From the NCBI GenBank assembly GCA_965240325.2, contig OZ251243.1:1116001-1180000 (forward strand): a stretch of 64,000 nt of DNA, written 5' to 3'. The notes under the pieces were generated by a model. It was not told the origin of the DNA and ran no database searches. It saw only the letters and a program-made list of their open reading frames with translations. This stretch comes from Rebecca billardiae RCC1528 (lineage: Eukaryota > Haptophyta). A program made the translations under genes and the position numbers. Shown one piece after another: positions 1 to 10,728 of this stretch (position 1 is its first letter; the number at the start of each line of letters is the position of its first letter).

Positions 1-871
1 TGCACCTGCCCGCCGCGCGGCCGGACGCGCTGCCGGCGGTCGCGCCGCCCACCAAGCCCGCCACCGGCGGGCGCACGCCGGACCCCGCTCAGAACTTCCC
101 GCCCGGCTTTCGCGTCCTGCACGTCGAGGTGAGCGCGGCGTGCGCGCAGCGCGCGCGGCACGCAGCGCGCCCGGCTCGGCAGAAGAGCTCGCGGTAAGGT
201 GCTCGCGCGGACGCCGCGCTGATGCGATGGCGCCGCGCCCGCCCGCCGCGCGCCCGCCCGCAGGACGACAGGGTGCTGCGGCACACGCTCGCGCTGCGCA
301 TCTTCAAGAGGCTCGGCGTGGCGCACGAGGCGGTGGAGGACGGCGCGCGCGCGCTCGAGCTCGTGGGCGCGCGCGGCCTGCGCCACTTCGCCCTGGTGCT
401 CATGGACAATCAGATGCCAAACATGGGCGGCGAGGCGGCGACGCGCGCGCTGCGGCGCATGGGCTACGAGGGCGTCATCGTGGGAATGACAGGTGCGCGC
501 GGGCGCAGCGGCCGCTGAGCGTCGCGCGCGCGCGGCGCCGAGCGCGAGGCGCGGCGCCGCCGCCCTCCGTCCCGTCTGCGCCACACGGCGGCTGCTGAGG
601 GAGCGCTGCTGCGCGCTGTGCGGTGCGCATCGTGCGCGCTGACGATGTGCCGCCCGCGCGCCCCGGCTGCGGCGGCGCAGGCGACCCGCGCGGCTCGGAC
701 GACCGCGACGAGTTTGAGAGCGCCGGGCTGAACGAGTGCCTGGACAAGGACGGGGCGGGCGTCGAGCGCGTGAAGCAGCTGATACTCGAGCTCGGCTCGC
801 GGCACTCGGCTGTCGCCACGGACTCGGAACCAGAGGTGGACGTCGAGCCGCCGTCTACTACGACAGTCTGA
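1..871 (+). CDS. Response-regulator receiver domain, C-terminal end (5' partial)
   Basis: Three exons: 1-128, 264-492 and 681-871, with GT-AG introns at 129-263 and 493-680. The joined frame gives a receiver domain in which all key positions are visible: an acidic pair (LHVEDD, split by intron 1), the phospho-acceptor Asp in LVLMDNQMPNMGG, the Thr in VGMTG at the end of exon 2, and a Lys in NECLDKDG. The protein ends shortly after the domain with a Ser/Thr-rich tail. Phosphorelay receivers of this kind usually end hybrid histidine kinases in algae. The kinase part, if there is one, lies left of the window. Each intron keeps the frame (phase 0, then phase 1). The function is well supported; the full architecture is not visible. 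Confidence 0.8.
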
Positions 872-1112
872 CGAGTCCACTCGGACGACTGGCGATGTGT
901 ATGACGGCTTCGGACGACGAGTCGTCCGGTGGCGTACTAGTCGTCGTCGCGGAAGCGTCAGCGTGTGTGGACGGAGTGAGTCCCGGAGTCGCGTGTCGTA
1001 CTACGGCCCGCGGTGATGTGATCTGATGAGTGAGTGATGACTGTCAGAGCGGTGAGGCGTGACGACGTACGTGCCGCCGCGCCATATTATCGCGTACGAC
1101 GACAGATGATTA
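872..1112. other. Non-coding spacer
   Basis: Follows the stop codon of the receiver gene. It is full of short GACGAC/GTCGTC words that can pair with each other. I see no open frame or RNA gene. Confidence 0.4.
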
Positions 1113-1924
1113 TATACAGGGGTCTCCGAACAATTATTAGCTGTATCAGTATCACACTCATCTGTTTGTGCCACTGGACAGGCATGTGAGCTGACTTGAT
1201 TGCCTGGCTAGATGTGGTCTAGCACAGCCCACTCCCTGGCCATTCTGACGAGTGGGTGGCTGCTTGGCCAGCTCCCCATGCTGGGCTGTGGTGCCATCCA
1301 GAGTGCGCATGTGCAGCAGCCCAGGTGGGTGCAGCGAGGGGTGCTGCAGGCAGCAGTGGGTGCGGTCAGCTTGAAAATCCATGCAGGCCAGCCACCAGCA
1401 GCTAGGCTGCAGAGCTCTTGGCTGCACCAGCCCCACTCCAGCCCCCTCAAGTCGGGTGGCTGGCCACCCTCTGGGTGTGTCAGCGGGTGCTGCTGCTGGC
1501 CTCCCAGTGCAGGGGAGCTGACCCGACACGGGTCCTTGCGCAGGTGGGGGTGCGGGATTGGGCACTGTGCCACTGCAGCTGCATCCCATGAGCTCCCCCC
1601 CAGGTGGCATGCAGCCCTCCCTAGGGGGTACCAGATCCACTGCCAAGCACAATTTAGGCCTGGTCTGTGTGGGCACACTGCCCGCGACCAGTGACGACAA
1701 GCCTGCGGCAGGATCTGGCCAGCTGCGACAGGCTGTACGCCTGCAGCCGTGTGACCTGCTGGTGTGCCCAACTCCAGCCCACGCGCGCTGGGGCTGACGC
1801 GCTGGGTCGAAACCGTCGTGCACGGGCCGTGGGGGCCGCCTGGATCAGCCCAGGGGAGCAGGGTGAGCAGTGGCGTGCAGCTCAGTCAGAATATGTGACG
1901 TTTAATTGTTGAGACCCCTGTATA
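1113..1924. mobile_element. 0.8-kb element with terminal inverted repeats
   Basis: The left end (1113-1136) reads TATACAGGGGTCTC, then CG, then AACAATTA. The right end (1903-1924) is its reverse complement without the CG. If the element proper starts at CAGGGG, it is flanked by TATA (or TA) on both sides as a possible target duplication. The interior has a lower GC content and a different word usage from the neighbouring genes, and I recognise no transposase. CAGGGG ends recall hAT elements, but no 8-bp duplication is present, so the superfamily is open. Likely a non-autonomous DNA transposon. Confidence 0.55.
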
Positions 1925-2043
1925 CGACTACTCGGCTACATCACGGTGCTGAGTCTGATATGATGACGCGACGTATTAATACATATATATATATATTAAT
2001 AATGACGACCTACGACGACGACTTATATATATAATTATTCTTG
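1925..2043. other. AT-rich spacer
   Basis: Short interrupted (TA) tracts around 1981-2000 and 2026-2040. It lies just past the 3' end of copy A and holds no gene. Confidence 0.5.
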
Positions 2044-3645
2044 TCAAATGAGCGCCGCGCCGGCCGCTGTGCCGCCCCACGGCCGCCTCGGTCCGACGAT
2101 GCCGCGCAGGCAGCACGCGCTCGCGCCCGCGGCGACGGGCGCGCACGTGGCGAGCGCGAGCGCTGCCCACAGCCACAGCCGGGCGTGCTGCGCCGCGTCC
2201 GCCACCACGCGCGCGGCCGCGTCCACCGCCGCGCGCTCGGCCGCGGCGGCGCTGCCCACGCCGGACGTCCCACTGAGCACCAGATGGTGGCGGTGCTCGG
2301 CGGGGCCAGGCGGCTCGCCCGTCGCGGAGGCGAGCGCGCTGGCCAGCGAGAGCAGGAGCGCGCAGGTGGCGAGGGCGACGAGCGCCGCGGCGGGCGCCAC
2401 GACCGCCGCCGCCGGCGCGGGCAGCAGCGGCGGCGGCGGCTTGGCCCGGAGCAGGCTCGCGCCCGTCTCGGCGGCGGCGAGCGCAAGTGCACACGCCAGC
2501 ACACCGACGCAGAGGGCGAGCGCCGCCGCGTGCACCGCGGGCTCGGCGCAGCTCGTGAGCGCGACCAGCACCTCCGCGCCCGCGAACAGGGCGAACGCGC
2601 GCGCCACGCCGAACCGCAGCAGCGCGCGGCGCGCGCTCGGCGCCACAGGCCGCCACGCGGCGGCGGCGTGCGCGGGCGTGAGGTGCGGCTCCGCGGCGGC
2701 GGCGGCGGCGGCGCCGCTGCCGCTGGAGCCCTGCGCGCCGGACTCGAGGTGCAGAATCCGGCCGAGCCCCGAGCCCTCCGCGCCGCACGTGCCACAGAGC
2801 GGAGGCGCGTGCGCACGGCGCAGCGGCTGCCCGTGCGCCTCCTCCTCGCTCGGCACCGAGGCGTCGGCGTCGGCGTCGGCATCGGCGTCGGCGCCGCCGC
2901 GCGCGCCGCCGGCGTCGGCGCGCGCCTCGTGTGCGCCGCGCGACGGCTCGTGCTCCGGCACCGGGCTGGCGGGCACGAACGGCGCGGGCGCGCGCGGACG
3001 GTGCGCCGCTGCTGCCGCCGCCGTGGGCTCCACAGGGATGCCCGCCGCCGGCGCCGCGCACTCGGGGCACGGCGTGCGCCGCGCGCCGTCCGCGCCGGGC
3101 CGGCGGCCCAGCCAGCGCGTCCAGCGGACCCGGACTCGCCGAGCATGCACGGCGGCAGCGTCATCAGCGCGCCGTGCGGCCGGCGCGGCGCGCGCGTGCG
3201 CGCCGTCCGCGCACGCCACCGCCGGCGCGCTCGGCGAGCGGCGCGCGAGACTGGGCCGCGCGTCGGCAGAGCCCGCCGGCGCGGGCGGCGGGTGGCGCGC
3301 GTGGTGCTGCGCGTCGTGACGCGGGGCCGCCGCCTCCGCCGCCTCCGCCTCGGGCCGCCGCCCGGACCACCCGGACTGCGCGGAAGTCCGGACCGCCGCC
3401 TCCTCCGCCTCGAGCCGTGCCGACCAGAACGCGGCGAAGATGACGTGTGCGATGTCGACGAGCGGCGCGGGGCGCGCGCGCGCGCGGCCCGGCCACGCGC
3501 GCGCCCAGCGCCAGCACCACCGCGCGCCCCTCCGCCCGAGCAGCGCCCGCCGCATCCGCGCCGCGGCGGACGTGCGGTCGTGCTCGCGCGCACACAGCGC
3601 CACCAGCCTGTCAGCCACAGCCACCGCCATCGGCACCGCCGCCAT
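2044..3645 (-). pseudogene. Truncated copy A of the membrane-protein gene at 7164-10463
   Basis: From 2078 to about 3607 the sequence is nearly identical to the 3' half of the full-length gene. The reading frame stays open for 533 codons from an ATG at 3645. It keeps the C-terminal hydrophobic segments but lacks the N-terminal domain and most of the Gly-rich linker. The linker has shrunk by two separate deletions; the short block with GALMTLPPCMLGESGS is kept between them. The 3' end diverges from copies B and C just before the stop, so the last residues differ (GGTAAGAALI instead of TWCAV). The start lies in a piece of linker joined out of order. It could be a truncated paralogue or a dead fragment; no promoter is evident. 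Confidence 0.6.
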
Positions 3646-4060
3646 CGGCGCAGCCGCCGCACCCGTCGAGCGGCGCGTCGAGCCACGACGCGCCCCGCGC
3701 GCTAATCGGCAGCGGGATGTATGTCCGCCCCTCCCACTACCCGGGAATCGTCGTGGGCTCGCCCGTCGCGGAGGGCGCGCACGCGCAGTGCGGCCGCGCG
3801 CGCCGGCGCTAGGCGGTGGAGTGCGCCGGCGGCGGGGCGGCGACGCGCGGCGCTCGCGCCCTGCGATGCACCCACGCCGCCGCCCGAGGCGGCCTCAGCG
3901 GCCGCGCGCGCTCGCTCGCGTTGCTGCGCGACGTCGTCCTTCCGCCGCCATCGTGGTCGTCGCCGCCGCTCGCCTCCGCCGAAAGTCCGGGCGCACGACG
4001 CCGAACGACTGCGAGAAAGTTCCCCGATATGGGTGATAAGTGAGCCTTGGCTGGCGTCAG

Positions 4061-4391
4061 CCAGATCATACGGCCCTCGGTCGGACATGATCATATGGCA
4101 TTCAGGCTTTTCCCTCTGAATCCCAGCCCTACAGAAAGGTGGCTGTAGTACTACTGTCAACTTCTTCTGACCGCCTATGAAATCAGTGGCGGAAAGCCTG
4201 AATCAGTGGGTCCTTTGGGCAGCGATGCCTGTTCAGTTTGTTCTCATGGCGTATCAGGCGAACGTTCGCTTGGCAGCGATGCCGATTGAGTTTATTATTC
4301 TCATTGCGTACAGTATCGGCAGCAGTATTGATGAGCCTGTTATTGAGCCATCATTGGATGCGCTCGATGACGCGACCGGATTATTGGGTCG
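4061..4391 (+). other. Low-GC inter-copy segment with a short repeat-bearing open frame (also at 6833-7163)
   Basis: This is about 330 bp of clearly lower GC between copies A and B; the same sequence recurs between B and C with offset 2772. On the plus strand an ATG at 4177 (6949) opens a frame with two diverged 18-residue repeats: AAMPVQFVLMAYQANVR, then AAMPIEFIILIAYSIGSS. The changes between them are conservative, as expected of coding repeats. The frame then runs into the antisense of the membrane-protein gene. It could be an exon, a transposon remnant or chance; I do not recognise it. Confidence 0.35.
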
Positions 4392-5948
4392 TCACACGGC
4401 GCACCACGTCCACGGCCGCCTCGGTCCGACGATGCCGCGCAGGCAGCACGCGCTCGCGCCCGCGGCGACGGGCGCGCACGTGGCGAGCGCGAGCGCTGCC
4501 CACAGCCACAGCCGGGCGTGCTGCGCCGCGTCCGCCACCACGCGCGCGGCCGCGTCCACCGCCGCGCGCTCGGCCGCGGCGGCGCTGCCCACGCCGGACG
4601 TCCCACTGAGCACCAGATGGTGGCGGTGCTCGGCGGGGCCAGGCGGCTCGCCCGTCGCGGAGGCGAGCGCGCTGGCCAGCGAGAGCAGGAGCGCGCAGGT
4701 GGCGAGGGCGACGAGCGCCGCGGCGGGCGCCACGACCGCCGCCGCCGGCGCGGGCAGCAGCGGCGGCGGCGGCTTGGCCCGGAGCAGGCTCGCGCCCGTC
4801 TCGGCGGCGGCGAGCGCAAGTGCACACGCCAGCACACCGACGCAGAGGGCGAGCGCCGCCGCGTGCACCGCGGGCTCGGCGCAGCTCGTGAGCGCGACCA
4901 GCACCTCCGCGCCCGCGAACAGGGCGAACGCGCGCGCCACGCCGAACCGCAGCAGCGCGCGGCGCGCGCTCGGCGCCACAGGCCGCCACGCGGCGGCGGC
5001 GTGCGCGGGCGTGAGGTGCGGCTCCGCGGCGGCGGCGGCGGCGCCGCTGGAGCCCTGCGCGCCGGACTCGAGGTGCAGAGTCCGGCCGAGCCCCGAGCCC
5101 TCCGCGCCGCACGTGCCACAGAGCGGAGGCGCGTGCGCACGGCGCAGCGGCTGCCCGTGCGCCTCCTCCTCGCTCGGCACCGAGGCGTCGGCGTCGGCGT
5201 CGGCATCGGCGTCGGCGCCGCCGCGCGCGCCGCCGGCGTCGGCGCGCGCCTCGTGTGCGCCGCGCGACGGCTCGTGCTCCGGCACCGGGCTGGCGGGCAC
5301 GAACGGCGCGGGCGCGCGCGGACGGTGCGCCGCTGCTGCCGCCGCCGTGGGCTCCACAGGGATGCCCGCCGCCGGCGCCGCGCACTCGGGGCACGGCGTG
5401 CGCCGCGCGCCGTCCGCGCCGGGCCGGCGGCCCAGCCAGCGCGTCCAGCGCGCCTGCTGCCGCGGCCGCGGCTGGCGGGGCGCCGGCGCGGCGCGCGCGT
5501 GCGCGCCGTCCGCGCACGCCACCGCCGGCGCGCTCGGCGAGCGGCGCGCGAGACTGGGCCGCGCGTCGGCAGAGCCCGCCGGCGCGGGCGGCGGGTGGCG
5601 CGCGTGGTGCTGCGCGTCGTGACGCGGGGCCGCCGCCTCCGCCGCCTCCGCCTCGGGCCGCCGCCCGGACCACCCGGACTGCGCGGAAGTCCGGACCGCC
5701 GCCTCCTCCGCCTCGAGCCGTGCCGACCAGAACGCGGCGAAGATGACGTGTGCGATGTCGACGAGCGGCGCGGGGCGCGCGCGCGCGCGGCCCGGCCACG
5801 CGCGCGCCCAGCGCCAGCACCACCGCGCGCCCCTCCGCCCGAGCAGCGCCCGCCGCATCCGCGCCGCGGCGGACGTGCGGTCGTGCTCGCGCGCACACAG
5901 CGCCACCAGCCTGTCAGCCACAGCCACCGCCATCGGCACCGCCGCCAT
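4392..5948 (-). pseudogene. Truncated copy B of the membrane-protein gene
   Basis: An open frame of 518 codons, nearly identical to the 3' half of the gene at 7164-10463 and sharing its exact C-terminus (TWCAV). Relative to the full gene it lacks about 0.6 kb of linker: the sequence jumps between words matching 8230 and 8837 through a GCGG microhomology. It carries the same out-of-order 5' junction as copy A, where the word at 9285 is joined back to one at 8693. All hydrophobic C-terminal segments are retained. It may be a transcribed truncated paralogue, but nothing here proves expression. Confidence 0.6.
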
Positions 5949-6836
5949 CGGCGCAGCCGCCGCACCCGTCGAGCGGCGCGTCGAGCCACGACGCGCCCCG
6001 CGCGCTAATCGGCAGCGGGATGTATGTCCGCCCCTCCCACTACCCGGGAATCGTCGTGGGCTCGCCCGTCGCGGAGGGCGCGCACGCGCAGTGCGGCCGC
6101 GCGCGCCGGCGCTAGGCGGTGGAGTGCGCCGGCGGCGGGGCGGCGACGCGCGGCGCTCGCGCCCTGCGATGCACCCACGCCGCCGCCCGAGGCGGCCTCA
6201 GCGGCCGCGCGCGCTCGCTCGCGTTGCTGCGCGACGTCGTCCTTCCGCCGCCATCGTGGTCGTCGCCGCCGCTCGCCTCCGCCGAAAGTCCGGGCGCACG
6301 ACGCCGAACGACTGCGAGAAAGTTCCCCGATATGGGTGATAAGTGAGCCTTGGCTGGCGTCAGCCAGAGCGCCACCAGCCTGTCAGCCACAGCCACCGCC
6401 ATCGGCACCGCCGCCATCGGCGCAGCCGCCGCACCCGTCGAGCGGCGCGTCGAGCCACGACGCGCCCCGCGCGCTAATCGGCAGCGGGATGTATGTCCGC
6501 CCCTCCCACTACCCGGGAATCGTCGTGGGCTCGCCCGTCGCGGAGGGCGCGCACGCGCAGTGCGGCCGCGCGCGCCGGCGCTAGGCGGTGGAGTGCGCCG
6601 GCGGCGGGGCGGCGACGCGCGGCGCTCGCGCCCTGCGATGCACCCACGCCGCCGCCCGAGGCGGCCTCAGCGGCCGCGCGCGCTCGCTCGCGTTGCTGCG
6701 CGACGTCGTCCTTCCGCCGCCATCGTGGTCGTCGCCGCCGCTCGCCTCCGCCGAAAGTCCGGGCGCACGACGCCGAACGACTGCGAGAAAGTTCCCCGAT
6801 ATGGGTGATAAGTGAGCCTTGGCTGGCGTCAGCCAG
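5899..6836. repeat. 469-bp tandem duplication
   Basis: Units 5899-6367 and 6368-6836 are direct repeats with a constant 469-bp offset. Each contains the out-of-order linker fragment and a unique block ending TGGCTGGCGTCAGCCAG. The corresponding block in copy A (3596-4065) is single. The junction lies at a GTCAGCCA word present at both ends, consistent with slippage or unequal exchange. Confidence 0.8.
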
Positions 6837-7163
6837 ATCATACGGCCCTCGGTCGGACATGATCATATGGCATTCAGGCTTTTCCCTCTGAATCCCAGCC
6901 CTACAGAAAGGTGGCTGTAGTACTACTGTCAACTTCTTCTGACCGCCTATGAAATCAGTGGCGGAAAGCCTGAATCAGTGGGTCCTTTGGGCAGCGATGC
7001 CTGTTCAGTTTGTTCTCATGGCGTATCAGGCGAACGTTCGCTTGGCAGCGATGCCGATTGAGTTTATTATTCTCATTGCGTACAGTATCGGCAGCAGTAT
7101 TGATGAGCCTGTTATTGAGCCATCATTGGATGCGCTCGATGACGCGACCGGATTATTGGGTCG

Positions 7164-10100
7164 TCACACGGCGCACCACGTCCACGGCCGCCTCGGTCCG
7201 ACGATGCCGCGCAGGCAGCACGCGCTCGCGCCCGCGGCGACGGGCGCGCACGTGGCGAGCGCGAGCGCTGCCCACAGCCACAGCCGGGCGTGCTGCGCCG
7301 CGTCCGCCACCACGCGCGCGGCCGCGTCCACCGCCGCGCGCTCGGCCGCGGCGGCGCTGCCCACGCCGGACGTCCCACTGAGCACCAGATGGTGGCGGTG
7401 CTCGGCGGGGCCAGGCGGCTCGCCCGTCGCGGAGGCGAGCGCGCTGGCCAGCGAGAGCAGGAGCGCGCAGGTGGCGAGGGCGACGAGCGCCGCGGCGGGC
7501 GCCACGACCGCCGCCGCCGGCGCGGGCAGCAGCGGCGGCGGCGGCTTGGCCCGGAGCAGGCTCGCGCCCGTCTCGGCGGCGGCGAGCGCAAGTGCACACG
7601 CCAGCACACCGACGCAGAGGGCGAGCGCCGCCGCGTGCACCGCGGGCTCGGCGCAGCTCGTGAGCGCGACCAGCACCTCCGCGCCCGCGAACAGGGCGAA
7701 CGCGCGCGCCACGCCGAACCGCAGCAGCGCGCGGCGCGCGCTCGGCGCCACAGGCCGCCACGCGGCGGCGGCGTGCGCGGGCGTGAGGTGCGGCTCCGCG
7801 GCGGCGGCGGCGGCGCCGCTGGAGCCCTGCGCGCCGGACTCGAGGTGCAGAGTCCGGCCGAGCCCCGAGCCCTCCGCGCCGCACGTGCCACAGAGCGGAG
7901 GCGCGTGCGCACGGCGCAGCGGCTGCCCGTGCGCCTCCTCCTCGCTCGGCACCGAGGCGTCGGCGTCGGCGTCGGCATCGGCGTCGGCGCCGCCGCGCGC
8001 GCCGCCGGCGTCGGCGCGCGCCTCGTGTGCGCCGTGCGACGGCTCGTGCTCCGGCACCGGGCTGGCGGGCACGAACGGCGCGGGCGCGCGCGGACGGTGC
8101 GCCGCTGCTGCCGCCGCCGTGGGCTCCACAGGGATGCCCGCCGCCGGCGCCGCGCACTCGGGGCACGGCGTGCGCCGCGCGCCATCCGCGCCCGGCCGCC
8201 GGCCCAGCCAGCGCGCCTGCTGCCGCGGCCTCCGCCCCAGGACTGCCCGCCGCGCCGCAGCCTGCTCCGCGCCCGGACGGCGCCGGAGGTTGGGCAGCGA
8301 GATGCTGCGCGTGGCGCGCACCGGCTCCGGGCGGGCCCCCGCGCCAGCGCCACCGCACCGCGGCTGCTCCCTGCCGGCGCAGCCCGCGGCGCGGGAGTCC
8401 GGGAGCAGCCCGGACCCGGACTCGCCGAGCATGCACGGCGGCAGCGTCATCAGCGCGCCGTGCGGCGCCTGCAGGTGCGGCGCTGGGAGCAGCACGCACC
8501 GCCAGCCAAGCGCGCGCAGCTGCCGCAGCGAGAGGGCAGGCCGCTCCGCGTCGGCGCCGCAGCACGCGCACGCGCCCCGCTCGGCCCCGCCCCGCGCCCC
8601 CGCGCCTCGGCGCACCGAGCCGCGCGGCGAGCTGACAGGTGTCAGACCGCATGCGCCAAACTCGCCGCCGCCCCCGCCGCCGAGGCCACAGCCACCGCCA
8701 TCGGCACCGCCGCCATCGGCGCAGCCGCCGCACCCGTCGAGCGGCGCGTCGAGCCACGACGCGCCCCGCGCGCTAATCGGCAGCGGGATGTGGCGGCTCT
8801 CGAGCCACTCGCGCGGCGAGGCGAGCCCAGCGAGATGCGGCTGGCGGGGCGCCGGCGCGGCGCGCGCGTGCGCGCCGTCCGCGCACGCCACCGCCGGCGC
8901 GCTCGGCGAGCGGCGCGCGAGACTGGGCCGCGCGTCGGCAGAGCCCGCCGGCGCGGGCGGCGGGTGGCGCGCGTGGTGCTGCGCGTCGTGACGCGGGGCC
9001 GCCGCCTCCGCCGCCTCCGCCTCGGGCCGCCGCCCGGACCACCCGGACTGCGCGGAAGTCCGGACCGCCGCCTCCTCCGCCTCGAGCCGTGCCGACCAGA
9101 ACGCGGCGAAGATGACGTGTGCGATGTCGACGCGCGGCGCGGGGCGCGCGCGCGCGCGGCCCGGCCACGCGCGCGCCCAGCGCCAGCACCACCGCGCGCC
9201 CCTCCGCCCGAGCAGCGCCCGCCGCATCCGCGCCGCGGCGGACGTGCGGTCGTGCTCGCGCGCACACAGCGCCACCAGCCTGTCAGCCAGCTCCTTCACT
9301 GTGACCACGTCCAGTCGGTCGTGACACGGGAGCGAGGGCAGGCCTGCGTGCAGTGCGGCGATGGCGTCGAGGCTCTCCGCCTTTGACGGCTGCGAGGCCA
9401 TCGCGCGCAGCACGCGCGCGCCGTGCCGCGCCCACAGCACCTGCTGCCGGAGCAGCGAGCGCGCGCTTACCCACATGCAAGTCACCGCGACTATTGAGAG
9501 CAGGGCCAATAGGAGCGGCTGGCGGCACGCGGCCGCCGGCCGGGCGGCGGCGCGCCAGGTGTGCGCGCAGAGCAGGCCGATGAGGGCGTAGTACGCGCTG
9601 TTCACCGCGCACAGCTCGCCCACCGGCAGCTCCTCCGCCGCCGCCGCCGCCTCCGCCTCCGCCTCCGCCCCCGCCTCCGCCTCCGCCCGCGCCGCCGCCG
9701 CCAGCGCCGCGCTCGCCGCATCCCTCCTGGTACGCGGCAGCGGCGCGCACAGCCATGGGCGCAGCGGCGGCGGCAGCGCCGAGGCGCCGAGGCGGCCGAG
9801 CCTGCCCGGGGCGACGCGGTCCCACGGGCACGCCGGCGCGAGCGAGCCGAGCGCCGCCAGCCGGCGCTGCGCACCGGACAGTCCGGGGCCCGCCGTCTCG
9901 ACCGGCAGCGAGCGCGAGACGCACGCGAGCGTTTCCAACGTCGGCCACAGCCGGAACGGGTACGCGCCGAAGGGGACGTCGGAGCGCGCGCGGGGGAGCC
10001 AGACGACGCCGGCCATCTGCGTGATCACCTCGCTCAGCGTGTCCACGAAGAGCCCGTGGTCGTACGCGCCCACCTTCACGCGGAAGCAGAAGACGTCGAC

Positions 10101-10463
10101 CCAGAGGCCGATCACGCCGAGCCGAGCCGCCGCGTCCGCGACGTGGCGCAGGCCGTCGCCGTCCATCGTGTGCGGGTCGCGGCGCGGGCGGCGCTCCTGG
10201 CGGTAGCTCACCAGCGCGAACGCCACGCGGTCGTGCCGCACGCTCGTCGGCAGCAGCAGCTCGTCCGTCGTCGCGAGCGCGCGCAGCACGCGCTCCGCCG
10301 GCTCGCGCGCGAGCGCATCGCGCAGCTTCTGGACGGAGACGAGCTCGAGCGCGACGGAGTCGAGCCCGCGCTCGAGATCGGGCGCGCGCTCGCGCCACGT
10401 GAGCACCGCGTCGTCCACCGCCCACGGGAAGAGCTCCTCGTCGTCGACGTCGGCGCCGCGCAT
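7164..10463 (-). CDS. Unrecognised large membrane protein, full-length copy C
   Basis: A single open frame of 1099 residues from an ATG at 10463 (MRGADVDDEELFPW). Residues 1 to about 210 form a globular domain with the pattern LWVDVFCF, then VVWLPR, then FRLWPTLETL. This weakly resembles HET/TIR-like domains (inference). A hydrophobic segment follows near residue 315 (LLLALLSIVAVTCMWV). A long Gly/Ala/Pro-rich linker comes next, with two CxxC pairs (CACCGA and CPEC) and an acidic (DA)n stretch. The last 220 residues contain four hydrophobic segments typical of a membrane domain. Truncated copies A and B lie just downstream. It diverges from the lipoxygenase-like gene over a 265-bp spacer. I cannot name a function. 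Confidence 0.6.
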   Translation of the reverse strand: MRGADVDDEELFPWAVDDAVLTWRERAPDLERGLDSVALELVSVQKLRDALAREPAERVLRALATTDELLLPTSVRHDRVAFALVSYRQERRPRRDPHTMDGDGLRHVADAAARLGVIGLWVDVFCFRVKVGAYDHGLFVDTLSEVITQMAGVVWLPRARSDVPFGAYPFRLWPTLETLACVSRSLPVETAGPGLSGAQRRLAALGSLAPACPWDRVAPGRLGRLGASALPPPLRPWLCAPLPRTRRDAASAALAAAARAEAEAGAEAEAEAAAAAEELPVGELCAVNSAYYALIGLLCAHTWRAAARPAAACRQPLLLALLSIVAVTCMWVSARSLLRQQVLWARHGARVLRAMASQPSKAESLDAIAALHAGLPSLPCHDRLDVVTVKELADRLVALCAREHDRTSAAARMRRALLGRRGARWCWRWARAWPGRARARPAPRVDIAHVIFAAFWSARLEAEEAAVRTSAQSGWSGRRPEAEAAEAAAPRHDAQHHARHPPPAPAGSADARPSLARRSPSAPAVACADGAHARAAPAPRQPHLAGLASPREWLESRHIPLPISARGASWLDAPLDGCGGCADGGGADGGGCGLGGGGGGEFGACGLTPVSSPRGSVRRGAGARGGAERGACACCGADAERPALSLRQLRALGWRCVLLPAPHLQAPHGALMTLPPCMLGESGSGLLPDSRAAGCAGREQPRCGGAGAGARPEPVRATRSISLPNLRRRPGAEQAAARRAVLGRRPRQQARWLGRRPGADGARRTPCPECAAPAAGIPVEPTAAAAAAHRPRAPAPFVPASPVPEHEPSHGAHEARADAGGARGGADADADADADASVPSEEEAHGQPLRRAHAPPLCGTCGAEGSGLGRTLHLESGAQGSSGAAAAAAEPHLTPAHAAAAWRPVAPSARRALLRFGVARAFALFAGAEVLVALTSCAEPAVHAAALALCVGVLACALALAAAETGASLLRAKPPPPLLPAPAAAVVAPAAALVALATCALLLSLASALASATGEPPGPAEHRHHLVLSGTSGVGSAAAAERAAVDAAARVVADAAQHARLWLWAALALATCAPVAAGASACCLRGIVGPRRPWTWCAV

Positions 10464-10728
10464 CGGTGCATGCGCGTCGGTTTGCGACGACTTCACAGCT
10501 GGGTCCGAAGGCGGCCGTGATCACAGGGCATCATCGCTTCCGTCACAGCGAGGACTGGTCCACTGAATCCGGGACCTTGGCGCCGGACTTCACACCACTG
10601 CTGCCAGGGCCGCGCGATCTCGCCTCAATCTCAAATTCAAGATCGTGTCCGGCCCAAAGCTGCACACGTCCGGCGCAGCTTTTCGGCGTGCTGCCCGCCG
10701 AACACTGCGCGGTGGAACGGGCGGCGAC
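10464..10728. promoter_or_regulatory. Divergent spacer between copy C and the lipoxygenase-like gene
   Basis: 265 bp between two opposed start codons. It must hold both promoters if the starts are right. I see no clear TATA box. GC is somewhat lower than in the coding sequence on either side. Confidence 0.45.

Larger units (their letters stand above)
2078..7182. repeat. Large tandem duplication, units A (2333 bp) and B (2772 bp)
   Basis: Unit A is 2078-4410 and unit B is 4411-7182; the parental gene follows directly. Offsets between matching words are constant over long stretches: 2333 at the gene's 3' end, 2303 near 3600/5903, and 2772 near 4070/6842. They change only at internal indels. 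Copies differ by a few substitutions and a CGG-repeat length change, so the duplication is recent. An assembly artefact is possible, but each copy has its own deletions, which argues against a simple read-collapse error. Confidence 0.75.

Noticed and set aside
2078-3645. Copy A as a spliced retrocopy of the full gene
   Set aside because: The two linker deletions lack GT or GC donors at their edges and have microhomology, so they look like DNA deletions, not removed introns. There is also no poly-A tail.
6949-8991. 680-residue plus-strand open frame
   Set aside because: Only the first 75 residues have non-shadow character; the rest is antisense to the membrane-protein gene.
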